The notes under the pieces: model-generated | The model's database searches: none | What the model was told of the DNA's origin: nothing | Seen by the model: only the letters and a program-made list of their open reading frames with translations | Part shown: positions 16,016-23,284 of the stretch, one piece after another | Numbering within the stretch: the first letter of the stretch is position 1 | Layout of the letters: every line of letters starts with the position of its first letter | Position numbers and translations under genes: made by a program | Assembly (NCBI RefSeq): GCF_029894425.1 | Contig: NZ_JARXYJ010000001.1 | Span: 1,984,001-2,048,000, forward strand | Source: Streptomyces sp. SAI-127 | GTDB lineage: Bacteria > Actinomycetota > Actinomycetes > Streptomycetales > Streptomycetaceae | Length of the DNA: 64,000 nucleotides | Direction of reading: 5' to 3'

Positions 16016-16684
16016 TCAGTTGGCGGGCGTGTCGGCCCGGTCGAGGTCGGCGTAGGCGACCCGCTCCTGGTGGAAGACGGACTCCTCACCCGCGGCGACG
16101 AAGTACGGGAAGCCCATCCGCCCGACCGCTCGGACCCGGGTGGGGTCGATGCGGTCCGGGGCGGACATGATCGAGTCGTCGGTGGTGATGCAGACGACCT
16201 CGGCGAGCACGATGTGCACGCCCGAGAAGCAGGACGTGTGATCGCCGCGGTCGATGACCTCGTGCACACGGCACTCCAGGTGCGCGGGGCTGTCGGCCAG
16301 CGACGGCGTGTCGACGACCTGTGAGGGCACCGGCCGCCAGTCGGCGACGTCCATCTCGCTCACGCCACGGGGGTACTCGCGGGCCACCGCCTCGATGTGC
16401 TCGGCGATCGCGACGGTGGTCAGGTTGACGACGAACTCGCCCGTGCGCTCGATGTTGAGCCAGGTGTCCTTCGGCTCCGCGGTGCCCTCCCGCTGGGCGC
16501 CGATGGTGACCGCGATCAGCGGAGGTTCGCCACAGACCGGCATGTAGTAGCTGTACGGCGCGACATTGACCCCTCCGTCCGGGTCGAGCGTCGTGATCAT
16601 CGCGATCGGCCGCGGTACCACCAGTTGCGAGAGCAGGCCCTGCTTGTGGGCCGGAGAGCGTCCGGACATGTGGATGACGTTCAA
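16016..16684 (-). CDS. Flavin reductase family protein
   Basis: A 222-residue FMN-binding split-barrel protein. The N-terminal LLSQLVVPRPIAMITTLDPDGGVNVAPYS is typical of flavin-reductase-like proteins, and the central NIERTGEFVVNL block closes the barrel. Members give reduced flavin to a monooxygenase or act as FMN-binding redox proteins. No flavin monooxygenase partner is visible in the window. It overlaps the amidohydrolase stop by four bases. Confidence 0.85.
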   Translation of the reverse strand: MNVIHMSGRSPAHKQGLLSQLVVPRPIAMITTLDPDGGVNVAPYSYYMPVCGEPPLIAVTIGAQREGTAEPKDTWLNIERTGEFVVNLTTVAIAEHIEAVAREYPRGVSEMDVADWRPVPSQVVDTPSLADSPAHLECRVHEVIDRGDHTSCFSGVHIVLAEVVCITTDDSIMSAPDRIDPTRVRAVGRMGFPYFVAAGEESVFHQERVAYADLDRADTPAN

Positions 16685-18075
16685 CGGGTGGTCTCCTTTG
16701 CGGTGCCCGCCGGCCGAGTCGGCCAGGTCGGGCGGGGCGTGAGGCCGGCGCGCCGCAGGAGGGAGGCGGACCGCTCGGCGGCTGCCTCGGCGACGGCGGC
16801 GAGGTCGATGCCGGTCGGCCGCCGGTCGCGGACGACCACGCGGCCGTCGACCAGCACGTCACGGACGGTGCGTGAGACGTGGCCCCAGACGAGCTGGCGG
16901 GCGAGGTCGCCGCGGGGCATCCAGGCGGGGTCGCTCGTGTCGAGTACGACGATGTCGGCGGCCTTGCCGACCTCGAGGGAGCCGGTCCGCTCGCCGAGTC
17001 CGATCGCCTCGGCGCCGTCGACCGTCGCGAGCGCGAACGCCTGCTCGGCGCGGATCGGGTCGGGCAGGTCACGGTCGCGTTCGAGACCGGCGAACAGGTA
17101 GGCGGCCAGGAGGACGTCCGGGGCGTCGCCGGCGTTGTGGGCGTCGCAGCCCAGGGCCACCCGGCCGCCCCGGCGCACCAGTTCGGCGTGGCGCGAGGCG
17201 CGGGTGTAGCCCTGGGCGAGACGCAGATAGGCCCCGGGGCAGGCGGCGACCGCGGTACGGGTGGCGAGGATCGCGTCGACCTCCGCGTCGTCGAGCCAGA
17301 CGGCGTGGCCCAGCAGCAGGCGCGGGCCGAGTACTCCCAACTCGGCGAAGTGGACCACCGGCCGACGCCCGCTGCGCTTGGCGTATGCCTCGACGTCGGC
17401 GGGTCCCGGCGAGACGTGCCAGGTCAGTCCGGTGTCGAGCCGCTCGGCCAGGCTCGCCGCTCCGGTGAACAGCTCGTCGCTGGCGAGGTCATGGCCGACG
17501 AGCGTCACCCACCCGGTGACCGGCCCGGTGACCGGCAGGGACCGGACGATGTCCTCCTGCCTGGCGAGCACCTCGTCGGCGGGGGCGCCGAACGGCACGC
17601 CCTCGGCGTCCCAGCCCCAGCCGCCGACCCGCGCGCGGATGCCCGCGGCGGTCAGGCCTGCGGCGACCCGCTCCGGGTAGGCCACCGTGCCAGGTTCCAG
17701 CACGGTGGTGATGCCCCGGGTCAGGCACTCGACGGCGGTGATGGTCGCGGCGAGTTCGTCGTCGTCACCGTCGGCGTGGGCGTGCAGCGGCACGATCCAG
17801 TCGAAGATCGACTCCTGCGAGCTGATGTGGTCCGGGATCGTGCTGCGTACGAGGGGGTCGACGGTCGTGTGCTGGTGGGCGTCGACGAGGCCGGGGATGA
17901 CGACACAGCCCGACGCGTCGATCTCCTTTGCACCCGGGAAGCGGGTGCGCAGGTCCTCGGCCGTGCCGAGCGCGGCGATGCTGTCTCCGGACACGGCGAG
18001 CGTGGCGCCGGTGAGGACCCTCCGTGCGGAGTCCATGGTGACGATGTCGCCGCCCACGATGAGCAGGTCGGTCAT
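16681..18075 (-). CDS. Amidohydrolase of the ATZ/TRZ - cytosine deaminase group
   Basis: A 464-residue amidohydrolase with one metal site. The HxH pair is H67-x-H69 (PGLVDAHQHTT); further ligands appear as His in TWHVSPG, His in LLGHAVWL and the catalytic Asp in LGCDAHN. Relatives include chlorotriazine hydrolases, guanine deaminase and S-adenosylhomocysteine deaminase, which remove amino or halide groups from heteroaromatic rings. The start ATG overlaps the dehydrogenase stop (ATGA). With the nucleoside-like importer downstream, deamination or hydrolysis of an imported N-heterocycle is plausible. Confidence 0.87.
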   Translation of the reverse strand: MTDLLIVGGDIVTMDSARRVLTGATLAVSGDSIAALGTAEDLRTRFPGAKEIDASGCVVIPGLVDAHQHTTVDPLVRSTIPDHISSQESIFDWIVPLHAHADGDDDELAATITAVECLTRGITTVLEPGTVAYPERVAAGLTAAGIRARVGGWGWDAEGVPFGAPADEVLARQEDIVRSLPVTGPVTGWVTLVGHDLASDELFTGAASLAERLDTGLTWHVSPGPADVEAYAKRSGRRPVVHFAELGVLGPRLLLGHAVWLDDAEVDAILATRTAVAACPGAYLRLAQGYTRASRHAELVRRGGRVALGCDAHNAGDAPDVLLAAYLFAGLERDRDLPDPIRAEQAFALATVDGAEAIGLGERTGSLEVGKAADIVVLDTSDPAWMPRGDLARQLVWGHVSRTVRDVLVDGRVVVRDRRPTGIDLAAVAEAAAERSASLLRRAGLTPRPTWPTRPAGTAKETTR

Positions 18076-19103
18076 GGCGCGATCACGACCTTTCCGATGG
18101 TCTCGCGGGCGCCGAGTACGTCCCAGGCGTCGGCGAGGTCCTCGAGCGGGAACTGGGTGGCGGTGGGCAGGTGAAGGCCGTCGGAGAAGCAGGCTGACGT
18201 GGCGGCGGCGAAGTCGGCCGCGGTGTAGCCGCCGGCGCCCAGCAGTTTCAGGCCGCGGTGGAAGACCTCGCTGAGCGAGAACGCCACTTGGTCGCCGCTC
18301 GTGTTGCCCAGCATCAGCAGCCGTCCGCCGATGCCGAGGCAGTCCAGTGAGGTGCGCCAGGTATCGGTGCCGACGTGGTCCAGGACCAGGTCCGCTCCGG
18401 CGCCGTCGGTGAAGGCCGACACCGCTTTCGCCGGGTCCGGGTCGTCGTTGCGCAGCGCCAGGTCCGCGCCGGCCGTGCGGGCCGCGGCCAGCTTCGCGTC
18501 GCTGCCCGCGAAGGCGACGACCGCGGCACCGGCCCGCTTGGCCAGCGCGATGGCCGCCAGGCTGACGGGACTCGCGGCCGCGTGCACGACGAGGGTCTCG
18601 CCGGTGTGCAGGGCCCCGACGGTGTGCACCGCGTGCCACGCCGTGGCGAAGGCGGTGGGGAGGGTGACGGCCGCGGCGAGCGACACGAACGGGGGGACCC
18701 GGACGATCGTTTCGGCGGACGACAGGACGTATTCGGCGAGCGCGCCGGGGATGTTGCCGCCGATGACGCGCGGGCTCGCGCAGTACGCACGGTCGCCCGC
18801 CGAACAGCGCGGGCAATTCCCGCAGCCCTGGGTGGGGTCGGCGATGACCCGGTCGCCTGGGACGATGGAGCCGACCGCGGCGCCGGTCGCCACCACCGTT
18901 CCGGCGAAGTCCATGCCCGGCACATGCGGAAGGCGGAAGCCGGGGATCAGGCCCGGCCCCTTGCGCTGCAACAGGTCCAAGCGGTTCAGCCCGCAGTACG
19001 CGACCTCGACGACGACGTCACGCGGTCCGCACACCGGCTCCGGGACGTCCTGCAGGGACACGACCTCGGTTCCTCCGAAATCGGTCTGCACCATCGCTCG
19101 CAC
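18072..19103 (-). CDS. Zinc-binding medium-chain dehydrogenase, unusual catalytic site
   Basis: A 343-residue MDR-family oxidoreductase. The start is a GTG at 19103 with GGAGGG five bases before it. The structural-zinc cysteines are present (CGNCPRC and AYC), but the catalytic-zinc positions are not: where alcohol dehydrogenases have GxCxxD and GHE this protein has CGLNRLD and GMDFAG, as in quinone or enoyl reductases. It may therefore reduce an activated double bond rather than oxidise an alcohol. It opens the seven-gene operon to 11169, with island repeats directly upstream. Confidence 0.85.
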   Translation of the reverse strand: MRAMVQTDFGGTEVVSLQDVPEPVCGPRDVVVEVAYCGLNRLDLLQRKGPGLIPGFRLPHVPGMDFAGTVVATGAAVGSIVPGDRVIADPTQGCGNCPRCSAGDRAYCASPRVIGGNIPGALAEYVLSSAETIVRVPPFVSLAAAVTLPTAFATAWHAVHTVGALHTGETLVVHAAASPVSLAAIALAKRAGAAVVAFAGSDAKLAAARTAGADLALRNDDPDPAKAVSAFTDGAGADLVLDHVGTDTWRTSLDCLGIGGRLLMLGNTSGDQVAFSLSEVFHRGLKLLGAGGYTAADFAAATSACFSDGLHLPTATQFPLEDLADAWDVLGARETIGKVVIAP

Positions 19104-19120
19104 CGCGGCCCTCCTCACCT

Positions 19121-19150
19121 CTGCCGTCTCGCATTGCGAGTCGGTGGAAC
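19121..19150. promoter_or_regulatory. Head-to-head copies of the island repeat before the 19103 operon
   Basis: CTCGCATTGCGAG at 19128-19140 is the shared centre of two opposed copies: ATGCGAGACGGCAG read on the minus strand (19134-19121) and TTGCGAGTCGGTGG on the plus strand (19134-19147). A further related ATTGTGAGGCCAC follows at 19153. The gene start is 18 bases away. This is the clearest palindromic arrangement of the element. Confidence 0.6.
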
Positions 19151-19319
19151 GTATTGTGAGGCCACTCTGCCCATGCCGAACAGTGCTGTCAACGCTTGTA
19201 GGGAAAAACTGGGTTTCGTCGGCGTTGCGCCTGTCCGTCACCCTCGCGGCGCAGGCCGCAGGCCGGAAAAGGCGGGGCGGACGCACGCTCGGCGCCACCC
19301 CCGCCGCGCAGAAGGACGT

Positions 19320-20519
19320 TCAGTGTCCGGCTGAAACCGGCTCGTCGCCGGGCGGCTGCCGGTCGTCGGCGGCGAGCAGGTCGAGCGCCGCGAGCGCCAG
19401 GTGCAACTCCGCCGAGGCGGCGGGAAGCAGCGGGTCCGTGCCCAGAAGGTTCTTGATCTGGCGTACTCGATAGCCCACCGAGTTGCGGTGGAGATGAAGC
19501 TGTTCGGAGACGCTCTGCCGACTGCCCCTCTCGGCCAGCCAGGCACGGAGGGTCGCCATCAGCTCCGGACGCTGCCGGATCGGCCCGAGGTGCGCCTCGG
19601 CGTACGCCTCGAGGTGCGCGCGCGGGAGGGGCAGCAGCACCTGGACCACCCCGCATCCGCCGAAGGTGAGCAGCGGGACGCCCCGGATCCTGGCCAGACC
19701 GAGCAGCCGTTCGGCCTCGGTGAAGGACCGGGCCAGACCGATGGCCGATTCGGGGTGGGAGCCGCTCGCCGCGACGACGTCGTCACCCGCGGCCTCGTCG
19801 CCGGTCATGTGGCGCAGCCGGTTTCGCAGGCGGGCGAGCGTGACCTCGCCGGCCGCCACCGTCCATGCCGTGCGCGCCTCCTGCTGCACCGGGTGCTCCA
19901 GCCAGGTGAGAGCGGTGGACCAGGCGCGCAGGCGGGAGCCGCTGTAATGGAGGACGGCACCGGCCGGCGGTCGCTGCAGATCGATCCCCAGCTCCGCGGC
20001 CGCCGCGCACACCGAGGGGCTCACCGTCCCGGACCGCAGCGCGGCGACGACGTCGGCCGGTGTGGGCGGCGGCGGGGCCTCGGCGGAGTCGTCCCCCGCG
20101 CGCACGGCGTCGATGAGGAGCGCGGTGACCGCGGCACCGGCCAGCTGCTGCACGCGCGGATCACCGGGGCCGACGGTCAGCAGCACGCCGGCCACCGTCG
20201 TCCCCGCACGCACGGGCAGCGCCGTGGCCCGCAGCCCGTCCAGCGTGTCGACCACCGGTCCGGCCGCGCCGGCGAGCACGCCGTCCGCCACCGCCGCCGG
20301 CACTCCTGATCCGCCGTCGGTGGTCGCCAGCACCGCGCCCTCGGCGGACAGCAGCCGCATCTGCCGGCCGGTCGCCCGGACCAGCGTGCGGAGCACGTCC
20401 GAGCGCGCGGCGCCGGCGAGCACGGCCTCGGTGAGTTCCCGCTCCAGCACAGCCGTTTCGGCGTCCGGACCGGCCCTGTCGTGGGCCGGTCCGGACCGTG
20501 CTTCGGCGACGGTTCCCAT
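19320..20519 (-). CDS. PucR/CdaR-type transcriptional regulator
   Basis: A 399-residue regulator whose C-terminus is the PucR helix-turn-helix: LRAWLAERGSRQSVSEQLHL then HRNSVGYRVRQIKNLLG. The N-terminal ~200 residues form a GAF-like sensor region (MRLLSAEGAVLATTDGG). PucR proteins often control purine and other nitrogen-ring catabolism. It follows the aldehyde dehydrogenase by 11 bases and is co-transcribed with it, so it may be autoregulated through the 22006 site. It is a second candidate regulator of the island. Confidence 0.87.
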   Translation of the reverse strand: MGTVAEARSGPAHDRAGPDAETAVLERELTEAVLAGAARSDVLRTLVRATGRQMRLLSAEGAVLATTDGGSGVPAAVADGVLAGAAGPVVDTLDGLRATALPVRAGTTVAGVLLTVGPGDPRVQQLAGAAVTALLIDAVRAGDDSAEAPPPPTPADVVAALRSGTVSPSVCAAAAELGIDLQRPPAGAVLHYSGSRLRAWSTALTWLEHPVQQEARTAWTVAAGEVTLARLRNRLRHMTGDEAAGDDVVAASGSHPESAIGLARSFTEAERLLGLARIRGVPLLTFGGCGVVQVLLPLPRAHLEAYAEAHLGPIRQRPELMATLRAWLAERGSRQSVSEQLHLHRNSVGYRVRQIKNLLGTDPLLPAASAELHLALAALDLLAADDRQPPGDEPVSAGH

Positions 20520-20530
20520 GGTGTCGAGTC

Positions 20531-21973
20531 TCAGCGGGCCAGCAGCCGGATGGCCACGCCCTTCTCCTGCGTGTACTCGCGCAGCGCCGCGTATCCGCCG
20601 CCCCGGCTGAAGCCGCTGTCCTTCTGCATGTTGAAGGGGAAGCCGATCACTCCCGCGTCGTGGAACTGGTTGACCGCCACCTGCCCGGAGCGGACGTCCT
20701 TCGCCAGGCGCAGCGCCCGGGAGACGTCGTTGGTCCAGATGCAGGCCAGCAGGCCGAAGTCCGTCGCGTTCATCAGCTCGGTCGCCTCGGCGGTGTCGCG
20801 GAACGACTGCACGGCGAGGACCGGGCCGAAGATCTCCTCGCGGGCGACGCGCATGCCCGCGTCCACGCGGTCGTACACGGTCGGCTGGACGAACCATCCG
20901 TCGCCGGTGGGCGCGCCACCGGTGACCAGCCGCGCGCCGTCGCGAGGCGCGTCCTCGAGGAAGCCGCTGACGCGGGCGAACTGCGTGGCGCTGACCAGCG
21001 GCCCCATGTCCGGGTCGGCGTCCCAGGGCCCGGTCTTGACGGCGGCCATGGCGGCGGCGACCCGCTCCACGACCTCGTCGTGCACCGAGGCCTCGACGAG
21101 CAGCCGGGAACCGGCGTAGCAGTTCTGTCCCGCGTTCTCGGTGATCGAGCCGACGACCGCCTCGATCGCCGTGTCGAGGTCGGCGTCGGCGAACAGCACG
21201 TTCGGCGACTTGCCGCCGAGTTCGAGCTTCACCGGGACGAGGTTCTGCGCGGCGGCCGTCATGATCGCCCGCCCGGTCGTGGTGGAGCCGACGAAGCTGA
21301 TGTGGTCGACGCCCGGGTGCGAGGTCAGTGCGGCGCCCGCCTCGGGGCCGCCCGCGACGACGTTGATCACCCCGGGCGGGAACCCGGCACGTCGGGCGAG
21401 TTCGGCGAGTGCGAACGGGGCCAGCGGCGCGATCTCGGACGGCTTGAGGACGACCGCGTTGCCCGCGGCGAGCGCCGGCGCGACGTTCGCGGCGGTGAGC
21501 ACGGCGGGCACGTTCCACGGGATGACGACGGCGCACACGCCGTACGGCTCGGGAACCGTGTAGCCCAGGTAGTCGGGGCTGCGGGTCGGCAGGGTGACGC
21601 CGGTGAGCTTGTCGGCGGCGCCTGCGAAGTAGTCGATGATGCCGTGCGCGATGTAGATGTTCGTCCGGCCCCCGGACAGTGGTTTGCCCACGTCCCTCGC
21701 CTCTACGGCCGCCAGTGCCTCGACGTCGGCGAGGATCAGGTCGGCCCAGCGCCGGATCAGTGCCCCGCGCTCGCTGGGGTTGGTCGCCGCCCAGCCGGGG
21801 GAGGCGCGGCGCGCCGCGGCCACCGCGTCGTCGACATCGGCTCCACCTGAAAGCGCCACCGTGGTGATCACCTGCCGGGTGGCCGGATCGACGATGTCCA
21901 GGGTGCCGCCGTCGCGGGCCGCGACCCACTCGCCGTCGACGAATTGCTGGGAGGAAGGGAAGTCAACAGCCAT
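20531..21973 (-). CDS. NAD(P)-dependent aldehyde dehydrogenase
   Basis: A 480-residue aldehyde dehydrogenase of usual length. Key sites: the oxyanion Asn in VVIPWNVPA, the general base Glu in LELGGKSPN, the nucleophile Cys in NAGQNCYAGSRL, and the cofactor motif FVGSTTTGR. The ATG at 21973 gives a normal N-terminus. It is divergent from the alcohol dehydrogenase at 22046, and the pair probably oxidises an alcohol to an acid in two steps. It heads the two-gene unit with the PucR-type regulator. Confidence 0.93.
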   Translation of the reverse strand: MAVDFPSSQQFVDGEWVAARDGGTLDIVDPATRQVITTVALSGGADVDDAVAAARRASPGWAATNPSERGALIRRWADLILADVEALAAVEARDVGKPLSGGRTNIYIAHGIIDYFAGAADKLTGVTLPTRSPDYLGYTVPEPYGVCAVVIPWNVPAVLTAANVAPALAAGNAVVLKPSEIAPLAPFALAELARRAGFPPGVINVVAGGPEAGAALTSHPGVDHISFVGSTTTGRAIMTAAAQNLVPVKLELGGKSPNVLFADADLDTAIEAVVGSITENAGQNCYAGSRLLVEASVHDEVVERVAAAMAAVKTGPWDADPDMGPLVSATQFARVSGFLEDAPRDGARLVTGGAPTGDGWFVQPTVYDRVDAGMRVAREEIFGPVLAVQSFRDTAEATELMNATDFGLLACIWTNDVSRALRLAKDVRSGQVAVNQFHDAGVIGFPFNMQKDSGFSRGGGYAALREYTQEKGVAIRLLAR

Positions 21974-22005
21974 ACGTGAACCTTGACCGACCTTGTCACG
22001 CATGT

Positions 22006-22025
22006 CAATATGCGATCTCGCTATG
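22006..22025. promoter_or_regulatory. Island repeat between divergent dehydrogenase genes
   Basis: On the minus strand 22025-22006 reads CATAGCGAGATCGCATATTG, close to CATGCGAGATGCCATGTTGG at 25587. It lies in the 72-base gap between the aldehyde dehydrogenase (start 21973) and the alcohol dehydrogenase (start 22046), so one site could control both. Confidence 0.5.
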
Positions 22026-22045
22026 TGAGTCACTGAGGAGGCCTG

Positions 22046-23128
22046 GTGCGTGCCACCGCCGCTCTGCTGGAGCAACCCGGACAGCCATTCGTCCTGACCG
22101 AGGTGGACCTGGACGAGCCCCGCCCCGACGAGGTGCTCGTCCGCGTCGCCGGGGTCGGCATCTGCGGCACCGACCTGGAGTTCGCCACCTTCTTCCGCAC
22201 GCCCGCGCTGCTCGGGCACGAGGGGGCGGGCGTCGTAGAGAAGGTCGGCGCGCATGTCACGTCCGTGCGCCCGGGCGACAGCGTCACCATGTCCTTCGCC
22301 TCGTGCGGTACGTGCACGCTGTGCCGCACCGGCTCGCCCGCCTACTGCCGCAGCTTCGACGCGGTGAACTTCTCCGGCCGGCGGCCCGACGGCTCCACCG
22401 CGGTGACCCATGAGGGGCGCGAGGTCAACGCCCACTTCCTGGGCCAGTCGTCGTTCGCCGGCCATGTCGTCGCACCGGAGCGGGCGGTCGTCAGGATCGA
22501 CCCCTCCTTGGACCTGCTGCGGGCCGGGCCCTTCGGCTGCGGCTTCCAGACCGGGGCCGGCGGCGTGCTCAACGTGTTGCAGCCGCGCCCCGGCTCCTCG
22601 ATCGCGGTCTTCGGGGCGGGGGCCGTCGGTGTGGCCGCCATCATCGCGGCCTCGCTGAGCGGCTGCGCGATCGTCGCCGCCGTCGACGTGAACCCGGCCA
22701 AGCTGGAGGCGGCCCGCGGCTACGGCGCCACGCACACCGTCGACTCCTCGGCCGGGCCGGCCGCTGAGCAGCTGGCCGCCCTCGTCCCCGACGGGTTCGA
22801 CTTCGTGATCGACACGACGGGCCGCGAGGACGTCCTGCGCACCGCGGTGGAGTCACTCGGGCCGCTCGGCCGCGCCGGGGTCATCGGAATCGGCCCGAGC
22901 GAGACGATGAGCTTCGACTGGCGCAGCATCCTCAACGGGCGCAGCGTCACCGGCATCATCGGCGGGTCCAGCCTGCCGCAGGTGTTCCTGCCGAAACTGC
23001 TCGAACTCAACGCCAAGGGGCAGTTCCCGGTCGAGAAGATGATCACCTACTTCCCGTTCGAGCAGATCAACGAGGCCGTCGCGGCGGTCCGGTCCGGTGC
23101 GGTCGTCAAGGCCGTGCTGACCTTCTAG
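22046..23128 (+). CDS. Zinc-dependent alcohol dehydrogenase (aryl-alcohol dehydrogenase-like)
   Basis: A 360-residue class III-type MDR alcohol dehydrogenase. The catalytic zinc site is intact (GICGTD; GHEGAG with His and Glu), the structural-zinc cysteines are CGTCTLC and AYC, and the cofactor motif is FGAGAVGVAA followed by DVNPAK. The layout resembles aryl-alcohol (benzyl alcohol) dehydrogenases. The GTG start has GAGGAGG upstream. It probably oxidises an alcohol made by the P450 encoded 156 bases downstream, the aldehyde then going to the 20531 dehydrogenase. Confidence 0.92.
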   Translation: MRATAALLEQPGQPFVLTEVDLDEPRPDEVLVRVAGVGICGTDLEFATFFRTPALLGHEGAGVVEKVGAHVTSVRPGDSVTMSFASCGTCTLCRTGSPAYCRSFDAVNFSGRRPDGSTAVTHEGREVNAHFLGQSSFAGHVVAPERAVVRIDPSLDLLRAGPFGCGFQTGAGGVLNVLQPRPGSSIAVFGAGAVGVAAIIAASLSGCAIVAAVDVNPAKLEAARGYGATHTVDSSAGPAAEQLAALVPDGFDFVIDTTGREDVLRTAVESLGPLGRAGVIGIGPSETMSFDWRSILNGRSVTGIIGGSSLPQVFLPKLLELNAKGQFPVEKMITYFPFEQINEAVAAVRSGAVVKAVLTF

Positions 23129-23284
23129 ACGGCGTCGGTCCAGGTCTCACGACGTCACCCAGGACACGTTGTCGCACGCGGCGGCACACCTTAGGGTGGC
23201 CCGACGCAGATGAGGCACCCGTTCACCCGGTGGCGCGGCCGGTCAACACCGCGCAGAAGACCGAGCACGTGGAGCGTGCCCTTC

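Noticed and set aside
19260..19310. Terminator after the PucR-type gene
   Set aside because: GGCGGGG and CCCCGCC could pair but across a long loop with interruptions; too weak to annotate.
23210..23284. Arg-rich 25-residue N-terminal extension of the P450
   Set aside because: It does not look like P450 or a targeting signal, and the ATG at 23285 has a GGAG site.
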